Assembly: GCA_903861125.1 (NCBI GenBank)
Contig: CAIOTF010000009.1
Coordinates: forward strand, 1 to 64,000
DNA length: 64,000 nt
Origin: an uncultured Ignavibacteriota bacterium
GTDB lineage: Bacteria; Bacteroidota; Ignavibacteria; UBA10030; UBA8401
Reading direction: 5' to 3'
Part shown: in pieces, positions 55,405 through 63,328 of the stretch
Layout: each line of letters starts with the position of its first letter
Numbering within the stretch: position 1 is the first letter of the stretch
The notes under the pieces: generated by a model
The model's database searches: none
What the model saw: only the letters and a program-made list of their open reading frames with translations
Told to the model about the DNA's origin: nothing
Program-made: the position numbers and the translations under genes

Positions 55405-56586
55405 TTAAGAAATAAGTTCTGTACCCGATCTTAGTTTAGCAATGTGGATAATGAGATCTTTACTTGTTTTTGATTGATAGTGAGCTTTCATTTCATTCGT
55501 AAAGGACTCTGTTGCTTCTTCCTCGACAAGGTTGATCGTACATCCGCCGAAGCCGGCGCCCATCATTCTTGAACCCAATACACCTTTCACTTCCGATGCT
55601 TTTTTCACAAGGAAATCAAGCTCGCTGTTACTCACTTCATAATACTTGCTCAGCCCTTCATGCGATTCAAACATTCTTGCACCGAACGAGGCGAAATCAT
55701 TTCGTTTCAGATCCTCGCACGCCTGTATGACCCGTGCATTTTCCTTCACCACATATTCGCAGCGGTTATACACCGTTGGCGACAATAGCACTCCTTTGTA
55801 GCGCTCCAATAAATGCAGATCAACATCACGCAAACTTTTAATTGACGGTTCCATAACCGAAAGAATTTTAACTCCGTCTTCGCATTGCCGACGACGCACA
55901 TTGTATTCGGAAGAGGCTAATTCCCTTCGGGCAATTGTCTCACAGAGAATAATGGAGAGACTGCTGCGTTCAAAAGGTATCTGCTCATATTCCAGCGAAC
56001 GACAGTCTAGCCGAATTACTTTTTTGTCTTCCCCGAAGATATTGACAAACTGATCCATAATACCGCAGCGAACACCGACAAATTCATTTTCTGCCTTTTG
56101 CGCAAGTTTCACCATCGTCATTTTGTCGATCTTCAGATGAAATATTTCATTTAACCCGAAAATCAATCCACCCTCAATCGCTGCCGATGAAGAGAGCCCG
56201 GCACCAATAGGAACATTGCCACCAAAAACACAATCAAAACCTCCGAACTGATATCCCGCCTTAAATAACTGATCAACAACGCCCAAGAGATAGTTCGGCC
56301 ACCGTTTTTCGGAATGTTTCAATGACCGCACATCTCCTTCATACCACTCTCGTATATCCAGGGCATAGATACGGCATTTTGTGTCTGTTCGTGGTGAAAG
56401 TGCAAAATACATTGCTTTGTCTATCGCCGCAGGTAGAACATAGCCTAGATTATAATCCGTGTGCTCACCAATAAGGTTCACTCTCCCCGGTGAACGCACG
56501 ATAACCTGCGGAGAAGCAGCATCAAACATTTTCCGGAAAATGGAAAACCATTCATCAATAATAGTTTCAGTCGTATACGATACCAT
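55405..56586 (-). CDS. galK: Galactokinase
   Basis: A 393-residue GHMP-superfamily kinase that phosphorylates galactose at C1 in the cytoplasm. The signature G-R-V-N-L-I-G-E-H-T-D-Y-N near residue 37 and the phosphate loop G-A-G-L-S-S-S-A-A near 127 are intact. The G-I-M-D-Q-F-V segment contains the catalytic Asp, and a late G-A-G-F-G-G-C-T loop completes the family pattern. The ATG at 56586 begins 1 base past the stop of the small membrane protein; a longer frame to 56634 lies inside that gene and is rejected. With the mutarotase, symporter and galT it forms the Leloir pathway entry. Confidence 0.95.
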   Translation of the reverse strand: MVSYTTETIIDEWFSIFRKMFDAASPQVIVRSPGRVNLIGEHTDYNLGYVLPAAIDKAMYFALSPRTDTKCRIYALDIREWYEGDVRSLKHSEKRWPNYLLGVVDQLFKAGYQFGGFDCVFGGNVPIGAGLSSSAAIEGGLIFGLNEIFHLKIDKMTMVKLAQKAENEFVGVRCGIMDQFVNIFGEDKKVIRLDCRSLEYEQIPFERSSLSIILCETIARRELASSEYNVRRRQCEDGVKILSVMEPSIKSLRDVDLHLLERYKGVLLSPTVYNRCEYVVKENARVIQACEDLKRNDFASFGARMFESHEGLSKYYEVSNSELDFLVKKASEVKGVLGSRMMGAGFGGCTINLVEEEATESFTNEMKAHYQSKTSKDLIIHIAKLRSGTELIS

Positions 56587-56587
56587 A

Positions 56588-56809
56588 CTATTCAATAGAA
56601 GAATTTTTGTTTGTAATAAAATAGATAACACCAAAGAACATCATCACTGCACCCCACCAAATGTTCGGATGCAGTTGTGACAAAACAGTTTTATGGTCGT
56701 TGGGATAATAGAAATAATAAATCCCCGACAGGAAGACGACCGTTCCCATCAGCATCAGAATTAATCCTACAAAGTACCAAATTGATTTCATCGAAGATTC
56801 TTGTTTCAT
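56588..56809 (-). CDS. Small two-helix membrane protein in the galactose operon
   Basis: A 73-residue protein with two predicted membrane helices (about 10-31 and 48-66) and a short soluble loop. The ribosome site TAGGAG overlaps the symporter stop and lies 8 bases before the ATG. Tight packing between the symporter (11 bases) and galK (1 base) supports a real gene. It might be an accessory subunit of the symporter; I recognise no family. Confidence 0.6.
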   Translation of the reverse strand: MKQESSMKSIWYFVGLILMLMGTVVFLSGIYYFYYPNDHKTVLSQLHPNIWWGAVMMFFGVIYFITNKNSSIE

Positions 56810-56820
56810 GGCGTTTTCTC

Positions 56821-58482
56821 CTACCAGAAATAAATATTAAGCAGAATAAAAATGATACCGGAGATGACTGCATAAAACTCAGGTTTCTTGTATACCGGCA
56901 CATCTTTCTTTAAGGAGATAGGCGTAAAGCCCTTCACCAGTCCTGTCAGTTCCGCATCCGGTTTTCTTTCCGTAAACAGACTGATCACTATCGTGACAAC
57001 AAAGCAAATCAGCCATGCCCACCATGCACGCCACAAATTTGCAGCCATATCGCTTGTCACATTCGAGAAGGTGATCATACTCTGTTCTATCCAGCTGAAC
57101 TTCACTGCCAGAAATAATGTGAATGATGATATCATACCCGCAAGCAAACCCCAGAATGCTCCGTTCGGCGTAATCCACCGGACAAACATCCCAAGAAGCA
57201 TCGTTGCAAATAACGGAGCATTCACCCACGAAAAAATTGCCTGCATGTAATCCATAATGCTTGGAAAACTCTTTGCCCAATATGCCGTTACAACGCTGAT
57301 GATGATACCAACAATAGTTGCCGCACGTCCCATCCACAGCAAATGCTCATCCGTTGCTTTTTTGTTTATAACGGACCGGTAAATATCATAAGTCCATACT
57401 GTATTAAACGCGCTGATATTTCCCGCCTGCCCGGCCATAAACCCGGCCAGCAAAGCAGTCACTCCCAAACCGATTAGTCCATTGGGATAATATCGTGCAA
57501 TCAACAAAGGAAGAGCCGAATCATAATTGACCTGTCCTCCATCTACAAGAAGTGCAAATCCGCTGTTGGGATCCTTTGATAGCACAAGTGCCACTAAACC
57601 GGCGATGATCACAATAAAAGGAACGGCCATCTTAAAGAACGATGCAACAATGGGTGTCATGCGGGCGGAATTGAGGTCCTTCGCAGAGAAAGCTCTTTGC
57701 ACTACCAGAAAATCAGTTGTCCAATAACCGAAGGAAAGCACAAAACCTAAACCAATCACTATCCCTCCCCACGTTACCATCATTCCATTCAGCGAAGGGT
57801 CCGCGGACGTAGACCATAACGCACTGTACGATTCCGGCACTCTGTTGAATATTTCCTGAACACTGCCGATCTCGATAATGCCAAGGATTGAAACAAGAAA
57901 CAGTCCGAACCAAATTAAGAAGAACTGAATAATCTCGGTAAAAATAGCGGACATTAGTCCACTAAACGTTACATACGCAGCAACCGTAACGGCAGAAATC
58001 CAAATGCTGATATCCCAATTCCATCCGAGAAACGTGTGAAGCACCAACGCCATCGCATAAAGATTAATCCCCGACACCAACAGCGTCATTACTCCGAATG
58101 CTATTCCGTTAAGCACACGCGTCTTTTCGTCAAAACGAAGTTTCAAATATCCCGGCACTGAGTTGATACGACCGCTGTAATAAAAAGGCATCATGTAAAT
58201 GCCGAGGAACAACATTGCCGGAACCGCGCCGATCCAATAGAAGTGTGCTACATACATTCCATAACGGAACGTATTACCGGTCATGCCAAGCAATTCAAGA
58301 GCACCGAGATTAGCGGAAAGAAATGCCAATCCTGCCACCCAGAAGCTATTCTTTCGGCCGGCAAGGAAAAAATCTTCCTGGCTTTTGGTGTATTTTTTCA
58401 GGTACATCCCGATGCCAAGAACAAAAGCAAAGTAGAGAAATATTATGAGCCAATCCGGAAATGTTAGTTGTATTGATGGCAT
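56821..58482 (-). CDS. SGLT-type sodium/sugar symporter
   Basis: A 553-residue protein with about 14 membrane segments, close in length to the Vibrio galactose symporter vSGLT. The N-terminal L-A-G-R-K-N-S-F-W-V-A-G and N-L-G-A-L-E-L-L-G-M-T-G segments match the SGLT branch of the SSS family. Later helices include G-F-M-A-G-Q-A-G-N-I-S-A-F-N-T, equivalent to the sodium-site helix. Galactose or glucose uptake with Na+ is the likely role, supported by mutarotase and galK on either side. It lies 9 bases after the mutarotase gene. Confidence 0.9.
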   Translation of the reverse strand: MPSIQLTFPDWLIIFLYFAFVLGIGMYLKKYTKSQEDFFLAGRKNSFWVAGLAFLSANLGALELLGMTGNTFRYGMYVAHFYWIGAVPAMLFLGIYMMPFYYSGRINSVPGYLKLRFDEKTRVLNGIAFGVMTLLVSGINLYAMALVLHTFLGWNWDISIWISAVTVAAYVTFSGLMSAIFTEIIQFFLIWFGLFLVSILGIIEIGSVQEIFNRVPESYSALWSTSADPSLNGMMVTWGGIVIGLGFVLSFGYWTTDFLVVQRAFSAKDLNSARMTPIVASFFKMAVPFIVIIAGLVALVLSKDPNSGFALLVDGGQVNYDSALPLLIARYYPNGLIGLGVTALLAGFMAGQAGNISAFNTVWTYDIYRSVINKKATDEHLLWMGRAATIVGIIISVVTAYWAKSFPSIMDYMQAIFSWVNAPLFATMLLGMFVRWITPNGAFWGLLAGMISSFTLFLAVKFSWIEQSMITFSNVTSDMAANLWRAWWAWLICFVVTIVISLFTERKPDAELTGLVKGFTPISLKKDVPVYKKPEFYAVISGIIFILLNIYFW

Positions 58483-58491
58483 GCTGCTCTC

Positions 58492-59481
58492 CTATATAGA
58501 ACGAAAATGTGCACCGGTGTGGATTGAAGAACTTTTTTTCAGTCCCGGCCATATACCTATATTCATATCCCAGGTTTTTGTTTCACCCGGTTCTATCGTT
58601 TGGTGTTCGTTTCTTTGAACGGCATTGCTCAGTTTATCAGGTCTTCCCGAACACGGTTCGATGGCAATAGTAACATGTTTGTCCGGAGATTCGGTCGGCC
58701 AGCCGCCATAGCACAACCACAATCCTGCATACGGAACATCATGTGGGTCAAATTCAAACGATACCGTACGGTCAATAGCCGAATGGTAGAGTCCGACAAA
58801 TCCGTCATGCAGCACATTGGAAAAACATTTTATCGCTAAACCTGTATTATGTTTCGTCATCGACGATAGATCAATATTTCGGTTTCCCCCGAGGTCAGCG
58901 ACCGGCCATTGTATAGTATCACCATACGTTCCCACATTCGGATCGGATGACCAATTAAGAAAAAGTTCCGAAACATTTTCAGGCAAAATAAGACGAACGC
59001 CGGGATTGATCCTGAACAGCGGATGAGCGGACCAAATATAATGGAACTGTTCCTTCATATTGTTTGTCACGCTGTACGCCATCTGAACGGTGTTTTGAAA
59101 AAGAGAGATCCGTTTTTTAAACAAATAATCCGCTTTAATTCCTTTAAAGGAAAAGACAAGGCTTTGATCTTCGATAGAAACATCCCATGACCCCGACCAA
59201 ACTTCACCATGGTCCGGAAATGGTCCGGATGCTTCCACGGTAGGGAAACATTCATCAAATCCGCTGACATCGAAGTGTGAAAAATCGGCGCCATACGTTG
59301 CTTTCATATATTTTTTTGACGCATTCTGCGGCTCAAGAAGAAATTGCTGCTGTGTATCCTTGTCTTTCAGCGCTATCATTTTCCCGCCGATCTCCGGCAA
59401 AAATGCAGCCTCCACAATTTCATTTTCGATGGAAATGCATTCAAAAATCTGGTGCTTATATTTTTTAATTATTGGTTTCAC
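58492..59481 (-). CDS. Aldose 1-epimerase-like (galactose mutarotase-type) protein
   Basis: A 329-residue beta-sandwich protein of the galactose-mutarotase-like superfamily. The family's key residues can be seen: His in I-W-S-A-H-P-L-F and the catalytic Glu in I-A-I-E-P-C-S-G-R-P-D. It has no signal peptide, so it acts in the cytoplasm, interconverting sugar anomers ahead of GalK. Sequence is distant from classic GalM, and another sugar is possible. It follows the M24-like gene by 27 bases and precedes the symporter by 9. Confidence 0.8.
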   Translation of the reverse strand: MKPIIKKYKHQIFECISIENEIVEAAFLPEIGGKMIALKDKDTQQQFLLEPQNASKKYMKATYGADFSHFDVSGFDECFPTVEASGPFPDHGEVWSGSWDVSIEDQSLVFSFKGIKADYLFKKRISLFQNTVQMAYSVTNNMKEQFHYIWSAHPLFRINPGVRLILPENVSELFLNWSSDPNVGTYGDTIQWPVADLGGNRNIDLSSMTKHNTGLAIKCFSNVLHDGFVGLYHSAIDRTVSFEFDPHDVPYAGLWLCYGGWPTESPDKHVTIAIEPCSGRPDKLSNAVQRNEHQTIEPGETKTWDMNIGIWPGLKKSSSIHTGAHFRSI

Positions 59482-59508
59482 TAATCAAGACTCGCAACTT
59501 TTTTATGC

Positions 59509-60747
59509 TTAACGGATTAGAACACCGGGCTGTTCATATTTTTTTCCATTCAATTCCACGCTGATCATCGGCCAGCCGTCCGTCTTCGTTACAACTTCAA
59601 AGTGATCCGTATAGGCAATAAATGTATCTTCAATTTTGGAACCGGTAATTGTCGGATTCCATGCAAATGCCTGATTGTTTTGAACAACTTCTTTTGTGCC
59701 GGGGAAAATGACATATTCTCTGTCGTCATACCCTGTTGCGCCGCCTTGATGATGAAGCTGCCATTCGTTCGGATACCCTTCATCGGCATACCACGTTTTG
59801 CACGATTCAAAAATATCAACACATGCTTTACCCGGGATTGTAGCCAATTGATACTGTGTCATTACCTTAGCAACATGCGCGTATTTCTTTTCCAGATCGG
59901 ACGGCAGGGGGCCAAAATGGACAAATCTTGTCACTGCTATTGGCATGCCCCATTTTTCTGCCACGATATTGATCATTGCATAATTCTTTAATACTGCTCC
60001 ACCCGGCAAAGCATGCCGGTATTTTGAAATCCTATCATCAGCCGCTATCAGCAATACTGTGGGCAAAATACCACGATCACGTAATGCATTTGATGTCATC
60101 GCTTCCATCTCGAATTCATTCATTCCTGGTTTTATGGATTTGCATACTTCAACTACTGCTTCAGTAGCTTGTTTGCCGAGCCAACGGTATCGTTTAATTT
60201 CCGTCTCCGTCAATGAATAGCGTAAATGTTTGAAGGAATCCGAGACCAGCACCGTGCCAGGAAACGCGATATCGCTGACGATCGTCCCCCCCTTTGCTAC
60301 TGTTTTGATCAACTCTCCGCGAACATCCTTCACCGGATTTGATTCGTACCATGAATATTGGAGTAATTCATATCCAAGATCACGCAATCCTTCGTCCATC
60401 ATGCGTCCTGCTTCGCTGCCGCTGCAGATAAGATACTTCCGCCCGTCCTTCATTATTAGCAACGATGCCGCGCCGACATCCTTGTTCAAAACGATCTGGT
60501 TGTTCATCAAGCCCGCGGTTATCCAATTCACATTTCGAACCTGCGTTAAAAGTATACCTTCCTTTTTTTCCGATGCCAAATATTCCGCTACAACTTGCAC
60601 CTTATTCGATATCTCAGATTTTGCTTCATCCATCGATATCACATTCTGTGGATTGTTTTTCCAACTGCTTTTGGGTTCCGAGTTTTCCTGTTTTTGGCAT
60701 GCCGCCAGGGTAAGCACCATCAGTACGAACGCTGAGAAGGGTTTCAT
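59509..60747 (-). CDS. M24-fold lipoprotein with most metal ligands replaced (creatinase/aminopeptidase-P-like)
   Basis: A 412-residue protein beginning with a clean lipoprotein signal (L-A-A-C, Cys17). A creatinase N-terminal-like domain (about 45-175) precedes a pita-bread M24 domain (about 185-400). In active M24 peptidases five residues bind two metals. By eye the two Asp positions are Asn260 (M-I-N-I-V-A) and Ala271 (I-A-V-T-R), the His is kept (H-H-Q-G-G-A-T-G near 332), the first Glu is Asn364 (A-W-N-P-T) and the last Glu is kept (Glu373 in I-E-D-T). A two-metal peptidase is therefore unlikely. A metal-free hydrolase like creatinase, or a binding protein, fits better. It is the first gene of the galactose operon, just downstream of the promoter and operators. 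Confidence 0.75.
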   Translation of the reverse strand: MKPFSAFVLMVLTLAACQKQENSEPKSSWKNNPQNVISMDEAKSEISNKVQVVAEYLASEKKEGILLTQVRNVNWITAGLMNNQIVLNKDVGAASLLIMKDGRKYLICSGSEAGRMMDEGLRDLGYELLQYSWYESNPVKDVRGELIKTVAKGGTIVSDIAFPGTVLVSDSFKHLRYSLTETEIKRYRWLGKQATEAVVEVCKSIKPGMNEFEMEAMTSNALRDRGILPTVLLIAADDRISKYRHALPGGAVLKNYAMINIVAEKWGMPIAVTRFVHFGPLPSDLEKKYAHVAKVMTQYQLATIPGKACVDIFESCKTWYADEGYPNEWQLHHQGGATGYDDREYVIFPGTKEVVQNNQAFAWNPTITGSKIEDTFIAYTDHFEVVTKTDGWPMISVELNGKKYEQPGVLIR

Positions 60748-60771
60748 TCCGAAAGCTCCTTTTATAGTGAA

Positions 60772-60795
60772 GATTGTGTTACCGCTAACACAATC
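60772..60795. promoter_or_regulatory. LacI-type operator 1
   Basis: A perfect 24-base palindrome with arms GATTGTGTTA and TAACACAATC around CCGC. The core TGTTACCGCTAACA (60777-60790) is the classic layout recognised by LacI/GalR-family regulators, with a central CG. It lies 25-48 bases upstream of the first codon of the M24-like gene, in the expected 5' untranslated region. Confidence 0.75.
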
Positions 60796-60825
60796 TTAAA
60801 AAAAAATATTTTTTACTTGTTTTTG

Positions 60826-60839
60826 TGTTATCGCTAACA
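60826..60839. promoter_or_regulatory. LacI-type operator 2
   Basis: TGTTATCGCTAACA repeats the core of operator 1 with one base changed. The two centres are 49 bases apart, a distance that would permit looping or cooperative binding. It sits just downstream of the predicted minus-strand transcription start. The LacI-family regulator coded at 23626-24687 is the best candidate to bind it. Confidence 0.7.
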
Positions 60840-60851
60840 TACATTTGACTA

Positions 60852-60880
60852 ATATAATTTTATAAAGTGGTAAAAGTCAA
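60852..60880 (-). promoter_or_regulatory. Predicted sigma-70-type promoter of the galactose operon
   Basis: On the minus strand TTGACT (60875-60880) and TTATAT (60852-60857) are separated by exactly 17 bases. Transcription would start near 60845 and run through both operators into the M24-like gene. The -35/-10 layout is unlike the Bacteroides consensus. Confidence 0.55.
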
Positions 60881-60995
60881 GTACAATTTTCCCCCTAAAA
60901 TTAATTATCGTGTGCCGACTGATTTTCCACCAAAAAATGTGAAGTTCCGGTCGGCCCCATTTTCAATAATGTGAAACTATTTCAAGGTATATACT

Positions 60996-61673
60996 ATGGA
61001 CGATATTCTCTCTCTTCTCTGCACGTGCGTTGAACGTGGAAAAGTCAACAGGAAATCCCCTCATCCTGCCGATTTGCGCGACCATGATGGAGCGGATGAA
61101 TTGACAAAAAAAGCTGTTGAGATGGGAATAGCTCCTCAGACAATCCTGCAGGACGGACTCATCCGCGGAATGCATACGGTAGGAGAACGGTTTCGGAATA
61201 AACAAATTTTTGTGCCGGATATGCTGATGTCCGCTCGGGCAATGGTCTCAGGAATGGAACACTTGAAGCCGTTTTATATTTCGAATGCTATTCAAACGAA
61301 AGGGACCATGATCATCGGCACCGTGAAGGGCGACCTACATGACATCGGAAAAAAAATTGTGGCCATGATGATAACAGGTGCAGGATGGAATGTTGTTGAT
61401 TTGGGAACGGATGTTCCGACCGATAAATTCATTCAAGCGTTGAAGGAACATCCCAATGCCGTCGTCGGTTTAAGCGCCCTTCTGACCACAACCATGCTGA
61501 ACATGGAACAAACGGTTGCAGAAATAAAAAAAATGTCATCAACCACAAAAGTAATTATCGGCGGAGCCCCCGTTACAAAAGAGTTCGCCCTCAAGATCGG
61601 AGCGGATGCATATTCCCCGGATCCTCAGGGAGCCGTCGAATTTCTTAACGCACTTCCAGCGCGAACAAACTAA
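60996..61673 (+). CDS. Corrinoid (cobalamin-binding) methyltransferase protein
   Basis: A 225-residue cytoplasmic corrinoid protein of the MtaC/MtbC/MetH-module type. The N-terminal helical cap (about 30-90) carries L-I-R-G-M-H-T-V-G-E-R-F and V-P-D-M-L-M-S-A. The Rossmann-like B12 domain holds the D113-x-H115-x-x-G118 motif (the His is the lower cobalt ligand), then G-L-S-A-L-L-T-T-T and I-I-G-G-A-P-V. Such proteins shuttle a methyl group on cobalt between a substrate-specific transferase and an acceptor-side transferase. AAGGT lies 7 bases before the ATG. It heads a plus-strand operon divergent from the galactose operon. An unusual basic insertion (residues about 15-28) precedes the cap. 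Confidence 0.9.
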   Translation: MDDILSLLCTCVERGKVNRKSPHPADLRDHDGADELTKKAVEMGIAPQTILQDGLIRGMHTVGERFRNKQIFVPDMLMSARAMVSGMEHLKPFYISNAIQTKGTMIIGTVKGDLHDIGKKIVAMMITGAGWNVVDLGTDVPTDKFIQALKEHPNAVVGLSALLTTTMLNMEQTVAEIKKMSSTTKVIIGGAPVTKEFALKIGADAYSPDPQGAVEFLNALPARTN

Positions 61674-61674
61674 C

Positions 61675-62406
61675 GTGGAAATATTTTCGGGCAACGAAAT
61701 ATATCGCTCTTCTCCGGAGATCAAACCGGTTGATTTTAATATTGAGATGTTTTATCAGCATCTTGGATACAGCACCGGTGCTGTTCCGGGTTTTGTTGTC
61801 GATTTCGTTCAAACTGCAATTCAGCACATCCCTACAATGATCGCTCCGCAATGGACAATCTCTATCTTACAGGAATCAGTCGTTGTCTTTGATAAAAAGA
61901 GCATGACCTGCGGCAATCAACAATTTCATACAGAGCCGATCATAACAAAACGGTTACGGACGGCATCAACGGTAGCGTTCTTTGTTTGCTCAATAGGAAA
62001 GCAATTCGAAGAATGGTCAAAACATGAAACCGATTCGGGCGATCTCCTGAAAGGATATATTCTTGACCTTATTGCATCGGAGGTTGTGGAAGGGGTGGCA
62101 GATCAGATGGAACTACAGCTGGATGAAATTATTAGCGGACGGGGATGGAAAAGAACGAATCGGTACAGTCCCGGTTACTGCGACTGGTCTGTTTCTGAGC
62201 AGCACAAACTATTTTCTTTCTTCCCCCCTCACCCATGCGGAGTATCGCTTACAGATAGTGCTTTAATGCTACCGATAAAATCGATCAGCGGCGTGATCGG
62301 ATTAGGGCCCAATGCAATTCGTAAGGATTACGAATGTTCACTCTGCAATCTCGAACACTGTTTCATGCGCCGGAATCCTGCATCACAAAACAGTGCCATA
62401 CTATGA
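61675..62406 (+). CDS. MetH-activation-domain protein, probable corrinoid reactivase
   Basis: About 243 residues from a GTG at 61675, one base past the corrinoid gene's stop. Longer frames start inside that gene. The C-terminal half matches the cobalamin-dependent methionine synthase activation domain: R-Y-S-P-G-Y-C-D-W-S, G-V-S-L-T-D-S-A-L-M-L-P-I-K-S-I-S-G-V-I-G. In MetH this domain binds S-adenosylmethionine and repairs oxidised cobalamin. The tail has C-S-L-C-N-L-E-H-C (cysteines about 221, 224, 229), which could hold an iron-sulfur cluster or serve redox, and is reminiscent of reductive activators. A stand-alone activation domain next to a corrinoid protein points to reactivation of that protein. 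It overlaps the ribokinase ATG by 4 bases. Confidence 0.8.
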   Translation: MEIFSGNEIYRSSPEIKPVDFNIEMFYQHLGYSTGAVPGFVVDFVQTAIQHIPTMIAPQWTISILQESVVVFDKKSMTCGNQQFHTEPIITKRLRTASTVAFFVCSIGKQFEEWSKHETDSGDLLKGYILDLIASEVVEGVADQMELQLDEIISGRGWKRTNRYSPGYCDWSVSEQHKLFSFFPPHPCGVSLTDSALMLPIKSISGVIGLGPNAIRKDYECSLCNLEHCFMRRNPASQNSAIL

Positions 62407-63323
62407 AACCAAAAATTACAGTTGTCGGAAGTTCAAACGTTGATCTGATTTTGAAAATTCCCCGGCTTCCGAAACCCGGGGAGACGGTTCTGGAAGGAGA
62501 ATTTTCAACTGCTCAGGGGGGCAAAGGTGCGAACCAGGCAGTAGCTGCCGCACGCGCAGGAGGAGACGTCCACTTCATATCACGGGTCGGGATTGACGAC
62601 CTTGGGAAGAATTCTCTAACCGCATATAAAAAAGATAATTTGAACCTGGATTATTGTGTTACCGACGATGCTGCTTCGAACGGCGTTGCACTGATCTTTG
62701 TGAATGCAAAAGGGGAAAATTCCATCGGCGTTGCCTCGGGAGCCAATGGTAATCTGGACCGCAAGCAGGTACGGAAAGCGGCGCATGTTATCGAATCTTC
62801 AGCACTCGTTCTAATGCAGTTAGAAACACCAATAGAATCGGTAGAAGAAGCGATCACCATTGCAGCCGCAGCCGGCGTTCCCATTATACTCAACCCCGCA
62901 CCTGCGCGGGTTCTTGATGACAATATTTTGAGATCTGTTTCAATATTAACACCCAATGAAACAGAAACAGAGATCCTGACCGGCATATCACTGACGTCCG
63001 ATGAGCATATACGACGTGCAGCTCAATCGCTGCTTGAAAAAGGAGTCGGAACCGTGATCATAACACTAGGCGCAAGGGGTGTGTATGCGGCAAACAATGA
63101 TACGAATGCATTCATTCCCGGATTTACCGTGACACCGGTCGATACAACAGGCGCCGGCGATATTTTCAACGGTGCTCTGGCTGTTTCTGTTGCCGAAGGA
63201 AAATCACTATCCGAAGCAATCCGCTTTGCCAACGCGGCGGCAGCACTTTCCGTAACAAAACTTGGCGCACAACCTTCGGCTCACCATAGAGACGATATTG
63301 AACATTTTTTACGAACACATTGA
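62403..63323 (+). CDS. rbsK: Ribokinase-like PfkB-family sugar kinase
   Basis: A 306-residue PfkB-family kinase from the ATG at 62403, coupled to the preceding gene by a 4-base ATGA overlap. Ribokinase marks are V-G-S-S-N-V-D-L near the start, G-G-K-G-A-N-Q-A-V-A-A-A-R near residue 40, N-P-A-P-A, T-P-N-E-T-E and the catalytic D-T-T-G-A-G-D near 250. It would phosphorylate ribose or a related sugar. Its location in a corrinoid operon is unusual and suggests that the sugar is the product of the methyl-transfer step, although the name rests on family resemblance only. Confidence 0.85.
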   Translation: MKPKITVVGSSNVDLILKIPRLPKPGETVLEGEFSTAQGGKGANQAVAAARAGGDVHFISRVGIDDLGKNSLTAYKKDNLNLDYCVTDDAASNGVALIFVNAKGENSIGVASGANGNLDRKQVRKAAHVIESSALVLMQLETPIESVEEAITIAAAAGVPIILNPAPARVLDDNILRSVSILTPNETETEILTGISLTSDEHIRRAAQSLLEKGVGTVIITLGARGVYAANNDTNAFIPGFTVTPVDTTGAGDIFNGALAVSVAEGKSLSEAIRFANAAAALSVTKLGAQPSAHHRDDIEHFLRTH

Positions 63324-63328
63324 ACCCT

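Noticed and set aside
60891-60995. Cobalamin riboswitch upstream of the corrinoid operon
   Set aside because: The leader is too short for the known structure and no B12-box sequence is visible; only a loose GCCGAC/GTCGGC pair at 60914-60955.
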